A DNA stretch of 64,000 nt from CAZGSN01 sp964371655 (GTDB taxonomy: Bacteria; Desulfobacterota; Binatia; HRBIN30). A model generated the notes under the pieces. That model did no database searches and was not told where the DNA came from. It was given only the letters and a program-made list of their open reading frames with translations. Both the position numbers and the translations under genes were made by a program. Of the stretch, positions 33,801 through 40,979 are shown piece by piece. Each line of letters opens with the position of its first letter. The first letter of the stretch is position 1. The stretch covers positions 62,001 to 126,000 of the forward strand of contig CAYJOD010000005.1 of the NCBI GenBank assembly GCA_964371655.1, written 5' to 3'.

Positions 33801-34055
33801 CGGGTCGGTGATCGTCGGCAACAGCGAAAGAGGCAGGATCGTGTACGGCCCGGCACCCAGACTGAAGACGATGGTATCCGTGCCGGCAGAGAGATTGGCG
33901 GCGTTGAGCGCCTCACGCAGGGTGCAGTTGGCGACGTTGCAGCTGCCGTCGTTGGTGTCGGCCGTCGAGTTGACCGTAAAGGTCGCGGCTGCAGCCGCGC
34001 TCGCCAATGTCGAGCACAGGAAAATAGATCTGACGATGACTCTCAAAGAAAGCAC
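30861..34055 (-). CDS. Giant secreted CSLREA / parallel beta-helix protein with BACON domain and Thr/Pro stalk
   Basis: A 1064-residue exported protein starting at a GTG after GAGGAGG. Order: signal peptide (to about 23); a CSLREA-like motif (CTLREALNAAN); a long right-handed beta-helix (about 60-600) of repeats such as GNYIGTDATG and GGTTAAARNVISGN; a BACON-like beta-sandwich (around CNWPAVSNDSWITLDPG); a Thr/Pro/Ser-rich stalk of TPTxTPT units; and a C-terminal domain ending in a pair of Cys-containing strands. The arrangement suggests a cell-surface or secreted adhesin or polysaccharide-binding protein. I associate this C-terminal domain with Binatota-like genomes. Monocistronic between repeats. 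Confidence 0.85.
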   Translation of the reverse strand: MLSLRVIVRSIFLCSTLASAAAAATFTVNSTADTNDGSCNVANCTLREALNAANLSAGTDTIVFSLGAGPYTILPLSLLPTITDPVVIDGATGNPLSPRVVITGYYGLGWGFMITAGSSTVKNLVINNILSGPAIELNGSGGSVITGCYLGTDAGATATLPNQYGVRIRASSNNLVGGTTAADRNIISGNSVGIWVDRNGNVVGPAPGNRFEGNYIGTNATGDAVLAGNTGVVIAYGVNDNTIGGTAAGAGNVISGQTHYGIDIESGSDVSVPTVSGIVIQGNYIGTDATGQLDFGNYYDGVYVAGGAFNITIGGTTAAARNVISGNNRYGILLIQNSGVPSNNTIQGNYIGTNATGTATIGNGSYGIRFENSFNNLVGAIGTGPSNVISGNYAGIHLFYGSGNQVVGNYIGTDVTGSVDLGNLSDGLDVSYSPNSTIGGTAAGAGNLISGNGETGIRISAPASYTVVQGNRIGTKADGISALGNASQGVWVGAPDTTIGGTTDGAGNIIAFNGWDGVLVDSVISNTILGNSIHDNGYLGIDLYPIIYQVNTNDSCDPDTGPNGMQNYPVLTSPLSGGGHVHIDGSLNSLASTSFRLEFFGNDACDSFGNGEGKTYLGAATVTTDVACNATINVNLPVVVTAGTVVTATATRLSAGAPVETSEFSACRLATACVYSIAPASDSFPASGGSRSVAVTTTNGCNWPAVSNDSWITLDPGAGGNGSGSVSYTVAANDGQARSGTITVAGKTFTVTQDAVLPTLIPTNTPTSIPTESPTSTPTSTATESPMSTPTAVSTDLPTESPTLTATETPTNTPTQTPTQTATVTQSAASIATATSIQTPSPTHTASSTPTVSSTPSATGTATAPPEPTLPPIVCPPTAFAACRQQTTRSRGRLSIDDWSTRYNKKDRFEWVWRRGQATALADFGDPSTTTSYAVCLYDGNGTPVFRASVAAGNGWRRFRTALDFTDRSLVQAGIRKISLRSRSDQPGRASIRIVGRGRIDNLGNFGSGNLPDLGVLPIAAGPAPIRMQLINSLGACWESAYQDRIRRNKIVNARVSRFRARND

Positions 34056-34230
34056 GGCGCCGATACCTCCTCAGTGGTGCGGCACCACACACAGCGGATA
34101 GGAATTTTCCAAGGCGAACTGGGTACCCATTAGCACCTAAGGCCCACGGGCTTGCCGCGGGCAATATGACATAAGGCAGGACCGAGCATGACCAACAACG
34201 GGGCAATCCAGCGTTCGACATCCCACCTGG

Positions 34231-34257
34231 CGGCCACCGTCTGGCGACGGCGGCTAC
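34231..34257. repeat. Second copy of the 27-bp repeat at 1344-1370
   Basis: Identical over 27 bases (contains GGCCACCGTCTGGCGACGG). It overlaps the last codons of rsmA, so it contributes the terminal SPSQQR residues and the stop. The following bases are also similar to those after 1370. Confidence 0.7.
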
Positions 34258-35159
34258 CTTTGCTGGCTTGGCGACGCGGATCGCGGGACCAACGTAGCCG
34301 CGTCCGTCTCGCTCAAGATGTTCGAGAGCGTCGCGAACTCCTGCAGGCTCAATGTCTCCGGCCGACGTTTCGCGTCGATGCCGGCCCTGCGCAGTACCTC
34401 CTGCGGCAACTCGGTGACGAGCTTGAGGCTGTTGATCAACTGCTTGCGACGCTGATGGAACACGGTCCGCACCAAGTGCCGGAAGTCGGCGCTACTGGCG
34501 ACGGCCACGGGCGGTTGGGCATAGGGCTCGAGGACGATGACCTCGGAGTCGACCTTGGGGCGCGGCACAAAGGCGCCGGGCCCGACGACGAAGCCGCGCT
34601 GCACCGCGGCAGCAAATTGAACGCAAACCGAGAGCCCGCTGTAGTCCTTGGTCCCGGGCTTGGCGCGCAGCCTCTGCGCGACTTCACGCTGCACCATCAA
34701 GACCAGGCGCCGAAAGCGCTGCCCTTGCTGCACCAACTCGGCGATCAGCGGCGTCGCGATGTTGTACGGCAAGTTGGCGACGACCGTGGCGACCGCTCCC
34801 GCCGGCAGCAGCTCGGCGAAATCAACCTCGAGAACGTCGGCTTCCACCACGTGGACGTGGCTCGCCGCTGCGTATCTCTCGCGCAAGTGCGCGGCGAGGC
34901 CGGTGTCGATTTCGATGAGCCAGATTTCGCGCGAGCTCTGCACCAGCGCATCAGTCAGGGCGCCCAGCCCCGGGCCGACCTCGACCACCGCTTCGTTGCC
35001 GCTGAGCTGAGCGAGAGCGACGATGCGCGCGGCAATGCCGGGGTCGGCGAGGAAGTGCTGTCCAAAGCGTTTGCGCGGCACTTGCCCGAGAGCACGGAGC
35101 TCGCCGCGCACCTTGCCCGGACGCCGTTCGCGCGCACCGATGCCCAACCCCTTGCTCAC
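34254..35159 (-). CDS. rsmA: 16S rRNA (adenine1518-N6/adenine1519-N6)-dimethyltransferase RsmA (KsgA)
   Basis: SAM-dependent dimethylation of two adjacent adenines in the 3' hairpin of 16S rRNA, late in small-subunit assembly. 301 residues. Motifs: KRFGQHFL at the N-terminal side of the core, VEVGPGLGALT (SAM-binding motif I), IEID, ADVLEVDF and NLPYN (motif IV, catalytic). The GTG at 35159 overlaps the tsaD stop (GTGA), indicating translational coupling. An N-terminal extension of about 25 residues before the conserved core suggests a later GTG start is possible. Confidence 0.94.
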   Translation of the reverse strand: MSKGLGIGARERRPGKVRGELRALGQVPRKRFGQHFLADPGIAARIVALAQLSGNEAVVEVGPGLGALTDALVQSSREIWLIEIDTGLAAHLRERYAAASHVHVVEADVLEVDFAELLPAGAVATVVANLPYNIATPLIAELVQQGQRFRRLVLMVQREVAQRLRAKPGTKDYSGLSVCVQFAAAVQRGFVVGPGAFVPRPKVDSEVIVLEPYAQPPVAVASSADFRHLVRTVFHQRRKQLINSLKLVTELPQEVLRRAGIDAKRRPETLSLQEFATLSNILSETDAATLVPRSASPSQQR

Positions 35160-36163
35160 AGCTCGAAGTCCGCCGTGGCGTTGAGCGACATCGGATCGCA
35201 TTCGCCGCGTTGCAGGCGGTAGGCGCCGGCGAGAGCGATCATCGCGGCGTTGTCGGTGCAGAAGCGCAGGGGTGGAATGGCGACGCGCACGCCGCCCGCG
35301 TCACCCAGCGACTGTGCCCGTTCGCGCAAGCGTGAGTTCGCCGAGACCCCGCCGGCGATCACCAGCTGCGGGCAACCGGTGCGATCGAGCGCCATCTGGG
35401 TCTTTTCCAACAGCATGTCGACGACCGCCTCCTGGAAACTGGCGGCAATGTCCGCCGCCATGCTCTCCGCCTTGATCGGATGATCGCGCACGTACTGCCA
35501 TACCGCCGTCTTCAGACCGCTAAAGCTGAACTCCAGAAGATCGTTTTTGTCGCGACGCGGCTTGAGACGCGCGCGTGGAAAGCGGATGGCGCGCGGATCG
35601 CCCTGACGTGCCAGGGCATCGATCAAGCGCCCGCCGGGATAGCCGAGTCCCATCACGCGCGCGGCTTTGTCGAATGCCTCGCCGGCGGCATCGTCGCGGG
35701 TACAGCCGAGGAAGCGATAGCGGCCGAGGTCCTCGGCGTAGTAAAGACTCGTATCGCCTCCCGATACAAGCAGCGCCACGTAGGGGAACGCCACCTCCGA
35801 CTCGATACGCGCCGATAGGAGATGCCCCTCGAGGTGATTGACGCCGACGAAGGGTAAGCCGCGAACATAGGCAACGGCCTTGGCAACCGATAGCCCCACC
35901 AAGAGGGAGCCGATCAGCCCAGGACCGCAGGTCGCGGCGATGCCATCGATGTCCGCCAACGTCACCTGCGCCGCTTCGAGAGCCGCTTCGATCACGGGGG
36001 TGATGTTGCGCAGGTGCGAACGTGAGGCCAACTCGGGGACGACGCCGCCGAAGCGGCGATGGATATCGTCCTGGGACGCCACCACGCTCGACAACACCAC
36101 CCCGTCCGCCAACACCGCCGCCGCGGTGTCGTCGCAGGAGCTCTCGATGCCTAGGACACGCAT
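35156..36163 (-). CDS. tsaD: tRNA N6-adenosine threonylcarbamoyltransferase TsaD
   Basis: Essential enzyme that transfers the threonylcarbamoyl group to A37 of ANN-decoding tRNAs, acting with TsaB and TsaE (not encoded here). 335 residues, the usual length. It starts MRVLGIESSCDDT, and HLEGHLLS carries the HxEGH metal site. IAGGVSANSRLRE and a late RFCTDNAAMI complete the ASKHA-type active site. The ATG at 36163 gives the standard N-terminus. Operon with rsmA. The C-terminal residues share the GTGA overlap. Confidence 0.96.
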   Translation of the reverse strand: MRVLGIESSCDDTAAAVLADGVVLSSVVASQDDIHRRFGGVVPELASRSHLRNITPVIEAALEAAQVTLADIDGIAATCGPGLIGSLLVGLSVAKAVAYVRGLPFVGVNHLEGHLLSARIESEVAFPYVALLVSGGDTSLYYAEDLGRYRFLGCTRDDAAGEAFDKAARVMGLGYPGGRLIDALARQGDPRAIRFPRARLKPRRDKNDLLEFSFSGLKTAVWQYVRDHPIKAESMAADIAASFQEAVVDMLLEKTQMALDRTGCPQLVIAGGVSANSRLRERAQSLGDAGGVRVAIPPLRFCTDNAAMIALAGAYRLQRGECDPMSLNATADFEL

Positions 36164-36578
36164 CGGAACAAACAACCCCAGTCTAAGTAAGTCTCGCGTG
36201 AATCCGTGTGACAAAGGTTTCGTTTCTTTTCGGAATGCGACGATTTCTCAGTTGCGACTGCGAGGACAGCTCCCCTCTCCCGCATTACTTGCGGGAGAGG
36301 GTTAGGGTGAGGGAACCGCCGCGGGATGGGCGGCGCAAGCGTCGAGAAATCGGATCCCTCACCCCCGCCCTCTGAGACTGTCGATAAAGTCGCGTAGGGC
36401 CGGTTGTACCGGCCGGTCGGGTGGAAAATACGGCCGGCACAGCCGGCCCTACCAGGCGGCATGAAACTCGCGCAACCGCCGTGCCGGAGAACATCGACAG
36501 TCTCCTCTCCCGCGGTGATGCGGGAGAGGGGGTGTTTCCAAACACCGACGCTGCCTGCGTCGCGTTCGCCGATGCGGC
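36164..36578. repeat. 415-bp non-coding stretch with three palindromic elements
   Basis: CCTCTCCCGC and GCGGGAGAGG form a hairpin at 36274-36300, followed by GTTAGGGTGAGGG. A GGCCGGCACAGCCGGCCCT-type pair is at 36395-36414/36431-36451, a relative of the pair at 11498-11550. A third CTCTCCCGC/GCGGGAGAG pair is at about 36502-36530. It lies upstream of tsaD and downstream of the TPR lipoprotein gene. Confidence 0.75.
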
Positions 36579-37253
36579 TCATTCGCCGCTCAGTCTTCCC
36601 AGTCCGATGCGCGCCACGGCGTTGCGCGGATCGCTTTGCAACGCCTTCGCATACACGGTGCGTGCATCGGCGAAGCGCCCGACCTGCTCGTAGACGACGC
36701 CTTGGAGCGTGTAAGCGCGGGACTCGCACACACGATCGCTGCGCGCCGACAGCGCCGCGGCGCGGCCGGCAAACGCAAGGGCCTGGCCATAGGCATGCGA
36801 CTGCAAATGGACCTGGGCCAAGAAGTAGTACCCGTAGGCGTTGCCGGGATCGATACTGACGCTGCGCTCGAGGGGATGCAGGGCCTGGGCGACCTCTCCA
36901 TGTGCCATCAGCCGTCGACCTTCTTCGATCAAGCGGTAGGCCGCGACAACGCTGGGCGGGGTTGAGGAGCTGATTCGCGTCAGCATGGACTCCGGCTCCG
37001 GTGCCGTTGGCGCTGAGCTCTCTGGCCGCAGCCCATCCTGCGACGGCGGCTGTTGGCCACCATCCAAGGTCGGGTACTCGTCCAGCGGCGCCTCCTCGAA
37101 CGGGGCCGACGGCGATGCGGTGGGCGTCGGCGTGGCCGTCTGCGTCGCCGTCGGCTGCGACACCCGCGGCGGCTGCACCTCGGGCACCAGCGCACACGCC
37201 GCGAGAGCACAGCTCATGACGAGCGCCGAGAGGAATCGCACCCTAAACCGCAT
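36579..37253 (-). CDS. TPR-repeat lipoprotein
   Basis: A 224-residue predicted lipoprotein: a signal ending in the lipobox LAAC (Cys20), a Thr/Pro-rich linker (PTATQTATPTPTASPS), then about three tetratricopeptide repeats (around EGRRLMAHGEVAQALHPL, AYGYYFLAQVHLQSHAYG, AYTLQGVVYEQVGRFADA). TPRs mediate protein-protein contacts, so a scaffolding role in the envelope is likely. The gene is alone between repeats. The ATG at 37253 is clear. Confidence 0.83.
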   Translation of the reverse strand: MRFRVRFLSALVMSCALAACALVPEVQPPRVSQPTATQTATPTPTASPSAPFEEAPLDEYPTLDGGQQPPSQDGLRPESSAPTAPEPESMLTRISSSTPPSVVAAYRLIEEGRRLMAHGEVAQALHPLERSVSIDPGNAYGYYFLAQVHLQSHAYGQALAFAGRAAALSARSDRVCESRAYTLQGVVYEQVGRFADARTVYAKALQSDPRNAVARIGLGRLSGE

Positions 37254-37734
37254 TTCTCACCACGGAGGCACCACGGTCCATCCGCCGAAGGCTTCGGACC
37301 GCAGGCGGGAGACACGGAGGTGAAGAACAACCAGATGGTGCACTAAACGCCTCGGCAAACGACCACGGATTACCCAGCGCGGGCTGACGCCCGCAACCCA
37401 AGCTGGCGCCGGTGTTTGGACGCGCCCCCTCTACCGCATTACTGCGGGAGAGGGCGGGGGGTGAGGGATCCACCTTTTTCTCGACGCGGCGTTCCGCCCA
37501 ACCCCGCCGCCGCCTCGGTTCCCTCACCCTAACCCTCTCCCGCAAGTATTGCGGGCGAGGGGAGCTTGCCTTGTCGTCGCAACTCCGAAACTTTGCGTAC
37601 CGACAAGAAACTATTCGCTTGTCACACGGATCGCACGGATGGCGCGTCTTCAATCCTCTCGTCTCATGCTCGTCAGAAATCCGTGCCATCCGTGCCATCC
37701 GTGGTGAGAATCTTTGGCTTGAGGCGCTGTCGCT
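37254..37734. repeat. 481-bp non-coding stretch with three palindromic elements
   Basis: It contains an imperfect CACGGAGG pair (37255-37323), a CCCTCTACCGC...CTCTCCCGCAAG pair of the CTCACCCTAACC family (about 37425-37562) and a CACACGGATCGCACGG/CCATCCGTGCCATCCGTGG pair (about 37620-37708). No ORF is convincing. Confidence 0.75.
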
Positions 37735-38829
37735 CTACGCTTCCGAGTAGCGGAACAGGCGCAAGCCGATCGCGAACGACACGAAGCCATAGACGAAGAG
37801 CAAGGCGATCTTCGGCGCTACTTCGAGGAAGGTACGGTCGCGCAGCATGACGTCGTGGATGGCAAACATCGACCACGTCGTCATGGCGCCGTTGGCCACA
37901 ACCTGCATCCAATGCGGCTGTTCGTAGAATGGCCACCAGCAGCCGCCGAGCGCGGCCAGAACGAACACGGCCGAGAGACCAACCGGCACAATCTGCTCGC
38001 GCGTACGTGCGATCGCGGCCACGATCACGCTGAAGCACGACATCGAGAACACGATCGCGGTGACGACGAGCACCAGGGTGACCGGGTTGCTCCCCAAGTT
38101 GAGACCATAGGTGAGCTTGCCGAAGACGAGCAGGATCAGGAGCTGGATCGTGCCAACGATCAAGCGCGCCAGCAGCTTGCCGCCGAGAATGACGGCGCGC
38201 GGGATCGGCGCGATCCCCAGACGGCGGTCGGTGCCCCAGTCCTCTTCGTCGCGCAGGCCGTAGGCGACGCTGAGGATGAGGTTGAGCAGGACGAACATGA
38301 CACTGAAGCCCGGCACGTTTTGCTCGAGCGACGTAAACTTGAGCCGTTTACCGGTGAGGCTTCGTTCTTTCATCTCCAGAAGGTTCTCATTGAAAGGGTC
38401 GCCCAGCGATGACGCCTCACGGTCGGCGAGCAGAAAGATGACCTTGATGGCCTGCAGCTCGGTCCACTGCGCCGGATCGGTGAGCAGCTCGAGCGTCGAC
38501 GCCTTTTCGGTGAGGTAACGTTTGCTCATCCCCGCCGGCAGCACCAGCATCGCCGGCGCCTTGGTTTCGACGGCAACCAAGCGCTCCGCCGTGGCGCGGT
38601 CGGTCACCGTCACGTTGAGGTGCTCCTTGAACACCTTGACCAGAGCATTGGCGACCGGACCTTGGTCCTCGTTGACGATCGGAAACAGGATGCTTTGCGT
38701 CCCTTCGCCGGACTGCGTTTCCGCGACGACGAGAATGATCACCATCGGCACGATCAACAAGAACAGCAGCGCCGAGCGATCGCGTCCGATCAGGCGCAGA
38801 TCCTTCAGCATGATCCGCAGCAGTCTCAC
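37735..38829 (-). CDS. ABC-2 type transporter permease
   Basis: A 364-residue permease of an ABC exporter. It has one N-terminal helix (LLFLLIVPMVIILVV), a large extracytoplasmic domain (about 40-170) and five C-terminal helices, the YhhJ/DrrB-like layout. The GTG start overlaps the stop of the MlaC-like gene (GTGA). With the ATPase further upstream on the same strand it forms an exporter. Substrate not predictable; lipids, drugs or polysaccharides are common for the family. Confidence 0.88.
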   Translation of the reverse strand: MRLLRIMLKDLRLIGRDRSALLFLLIVPMVIILVVAETQSGEGTQSILFPIVNEDQGPVANALVKVFKEHLNVTVTDRATAERLVAVETKAPAMLVLPAGMSKRYLTEKASTLELLTDPAQWTELQAIKVIFLLADREASSLGDPFNENLLEMKERSLTGKRLKFTSLEQNVPGFSVMFVLLNLILSVAYGLRDEEDWGTDRRLGIAPIPRAVILGGKLLARLIVGTIQLLILLVFGKLTYGLNLGSNPVTLVLVVTAIVFSMSCFSVIVAAIARTREQIVPVGLSAVFVLAALGGCWWPFYEQPHWMQVVANGAMTTWSMFAIHDVMLRDRTFLEVAPKIALLFVYGFVSFAIGLRLFRYSEA

Positions 38830-39419
38830 AGATCGTCCTCTCCCCCGGCCCCTCCCGGCCCGTACTTCTTGCGCATGCGGTCGAGGACCTCTTCGGGAGT
38901 CGACTTCGACAGCAAGCGATCGAGCTGGCGCCGGAAGTTCATCGTCAAGCTCAGGTCCTCAATGCGGATGTCCGTCGCCAGCCATTGCTCGCCGTTGGGG
39001 CGCACCTGGTAGATCACCGCAAACTCGTCGCGCGGCGTAATGATCTTGGTAACGACGCGCGCGCCGCCTTCGACGCGCTCTTCGCCGACGTAGCCGAAGT
39101 CGGGATTCTCGAAGAGAAGCAGCTTCTGCACATAGGTGCGCTGGAAGAGCTCGCGGAACAGGGCGAGGAATTCCTTCTGTTGCGCGGCGCTGAACTTGCT
39201 CCAGTGTTGATCGAGAGCCTGCTTCGCCATCGCATCCGTGTCGAGAAAAGTCTTCAGCAAGTCGGACAGTGCCTTGAGCTTATCGTTGTGCGGGCGCGTG
39301 CTGCCCACGATCACACGCGCCGCTTCGAGAGTCTTCTTGGTGTACTCGAGCGGAGTGGAGGCGAAGGCGGTGGGGACTGCGCAGAAAAACAGGAAACAAA
39401 GAGCGCAGGCCACGAACAC
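38826..39419 (-). CDS. MlaC-like phospholipid-binding/ABC transporter substrate-binding protein
   Basis: About 197 residues from a GTG at 39419. A signal peptide (VFVACALCFLFFCAVPTAFA) precedes a mature domain resembling MlaC/Ttg2D/HpnM (KTFLDTDAMAKQALDQHW, REEL-like FRELFQRTYVQKL, ITPRDEFAVIYQVR). Such proteins carry phospholipid or hopanoid lipids through the periplasm. The longer frame to 39845 runs through repeats, so I reject it; TTG or CTG starts nearby are possible. Stop overlaps the permease start. MlaC proteins are usually encoded with MlaE/MlaD/MlaF rather than ABC-2 permeases. Confidence 0.8.
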   Translation of the reverse strand: MFVACALCFLFFCAVPTAFASTPLEYTKKTLEAARVIVGSTRPHNDKLKALSDLLKTFLDTDAMAKQALDQHWSKFSAAQQKEFLALFRELFQRTYVQKLLLFENPDFGYVGEERVEGGARVVTKIITPRDEFAVIYQVRPNGEQWLATDIRIEDLSLTMNFRRQLDRLLSKSTPEEVLDRMRKKYGPGGAGGEDDL

Positions 39420-39452
39420 GAGCTTCGACGTCGAAGTGCGCCGGCGATGTGC

Positions 39453-39500
39453 TGTACTACCTACGTTAAGGATCCTGCTATAGCGCGAAGATTCCGCGGA
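39453..39500. repeat. Half element related to the TACTACTGACGTTCAGAATC insert
   Basis: CTGTACTACCTACGTTAAGG followed by ATCCTGCTATAGCGCGAAG matches the left half of the insert at 29218-29262 (CTGTACTACTGACGTTCAG... GAAGATTCCG) at roughly 37 of 49 positions. It lies about 35 bases upstream of the MlaC-like start. Confidence 0.6.
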
Positions 39501-39516
39501 ACCGAATCGCCCCGAA

Positions 39517-39594
39517 CCACGGATATCACGGATTACACGGATCGGAAGGTTCAGGAACTCAACTCCGAATCCGTGCCATCCGTGTGATCCGTGG
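39517..39594. repeat. CCACGGATATCACGG palindrome
   Basis: Arms CCACGGATATCACGGATTAC (39517-39536) and GTGCCATCCGTGTGATCCG (about 39572-39590) pair with mismatches. It separates the ATPase gene from the MlaC-like gene. Confidence 0.75.
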
Positions 39595-39667
39595 TCATTC
39601 CTCCTCTGGGTTGGGTGGCGGGCCGCCGCCGGCGATGGGTTCCACCCTCCGTTTTCCAGCGCTGTCA

Positions 39668-40696
39668 TCAGTCGCGCAGCTCCTTCCCGGTGAGTTGCAG
39701 GAACAGCTTGTCGAGTCGGACTGGTGCGATCTGCAGCGACACCGATGGCCCATAGCGGCCGATCGCTTGCTGCAGGGGCGCCAGCAGGCTGGCGGCGTCG
39801 TTCACGTAAAGATGCATGGCTCCGTCGTGGTGCTCGACGCGGCAAACGCCCGGGGAATTTTGCAGGCGCCCGATATCCGCCGCCGCAGGCAAACCACGCA
39901 GCTCGATCACCTCCGAGCAGCCCGCGTTCGCCAGCAACTCGTCGAGCGCACCCATGGCGATGATTTTGCCTTCGTCCATGATACCGAGGTGGTCACACAG
40001 CCGTTCCGCCTCCTCCATGTAATGCGTGGTGTACAGAATTGCCGTGCCCGCGGCGCGCAGCCGGGTGACGATCGTGAAGATGTGCTCGCGCGACTGCGGG
40101 TCGACACCGACAGTCGGTTCATCGAACAAAATCAGCTTGGGCGCGTGCACCAGGCTGACGGCAATGTTCAAGCGACGCTTCATGCCTCCCGAAAAGGTGC
40201 TCACATAGTCGTTGCGGCGGCTATCGAGACCGACCAGGCCCAGCAACTCGTCGAGGCGCTTCTCGAGCTCGCGCTTGGGGACCTGATACATGCGGCCGAA
40301 GAAACGCATGTTCTCCGCGGCGGTCAGCTTGGGATAGAGGGCCAGATCTTGCGGCACGACACCGATCACTCGCCGCACCGCGACGACGTCCGAGATCACG
40401 CTGTGGCCGAACACCGTGGCATCGCCAGCGGTGGGACGCAGCTGTGTGGAGAGCATGGAGATCGTCGACGTCTTGCCGGCACCGTTGGGTCCGAGCAGGC
40501 CGAAGACTTCTCCTTGATGAATTTCGAAGCTGATGCCGCGCACGGCCTCGATCGTCTCGTAACGCTTGCGCAGATCGGAGACCCGTACGGCAACCGGCTG
40601 ACTCAACCGTGGCGCGGTTCCATTCGCACCGGTGCGTTGCCGTGATTCGCTTGGCACCGCCGAACGGGATAAGGCGCCTGCATCTGGGGTCGTCAT
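39668..40696 (-). CDS. ABC transporter ATP-binding protein (DrrA/NodI-like)
   Basis: A 342-residue ATPase. Walker A GPNGAGKT, Q-loop region with VVPQDLALYP, ABC signature STFSGGMKRR, Walker B ILFDEPTVGVD and H-loop TTHYMEEAE. The C-terminal 100 residues form the extra domain seen in DrrA/NodI/CcmA-type exporter ATPases. The first 35 residues are a low-complexity extension. It drives the ABC-2 permease encoded downstream with the MlaC-like protein. A divergent TolC-like gene lies 283 bases away. Confidence 0.92.
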   Translation of the reverse strand: MTTPDAGALSRSAVPSESRQRTGANGTAPRLSQPVAVRVSDLRKRYETIEAVRGISFEIHQGEVFGLLGPNGAGKTSTISMLSTQLRPTAGDATVFGHSVISDVVAVRRVIGVVPQDLALYPKLTAAENMRFFGRMYQVPKRELEKRLDELLGLVGLDSRRNDYVSTFSGGMKRRLNIAVSLVHAPKLILFDEPTVGVDPQSREHIFTIVTRLRAAGTAILYTTHYMEEAERLCDHLGIMDEGKIIAMGALDELLANAGCSEVIELRGLPAAADIGRLQNSPGVCRVEHHDGAMHLYVNDAASLLAPLQQAIGRYGPSVSLQIAPVRLDKLFLQLTGKELRD

Positions 40697-40800
40697 TCCG
40701 TCGTTGGTCCCTTATCAGCCAGGCCTTCTTTGAAGCAGATTTGTGCAGCGGACGGAAGATGTATCGCGCGATCCGACACCACGTAGCGAAGAGAGGGTTC

Positions 40801-40832
40801 AAGGGCTCAAGGGCTCAAGGGCTCAAGGGCTC
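40801..40832. repeat. Tandem 8-bp repeat AAGGGCTC x4 in a divergent promoter region
   Basis: Four exact copies of AAGGGCTC, with degenerate copies on both sides, between the ABC ATPase and the TolC-like gene. The complementary CTTGAACCTCGAACCCTGAA at 40855-40874 could fold back on it. Copy-number variation here could alter promoter spacing. Confidence 0.75.
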
Positions 40833-40979
40833 AAGGGGGGCACGGGGTCGAACTCTTGAACCTCGAACCCTGAACCGGTGAGCCGCAGCCCGCGTGGCTG
40901 ATTCAAGGCCCTTGCCTTGGGAGAGTCTTGTGAGGCATCAGAGCATGATTGAAGATGCACACAGACGAAGGAGATTGCG

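Noticed and set aside
40801..40832. Tandem 8-bp units as a possible CRISPR array
   Set aside because: No spacers and unit length far too short; no cas genes.
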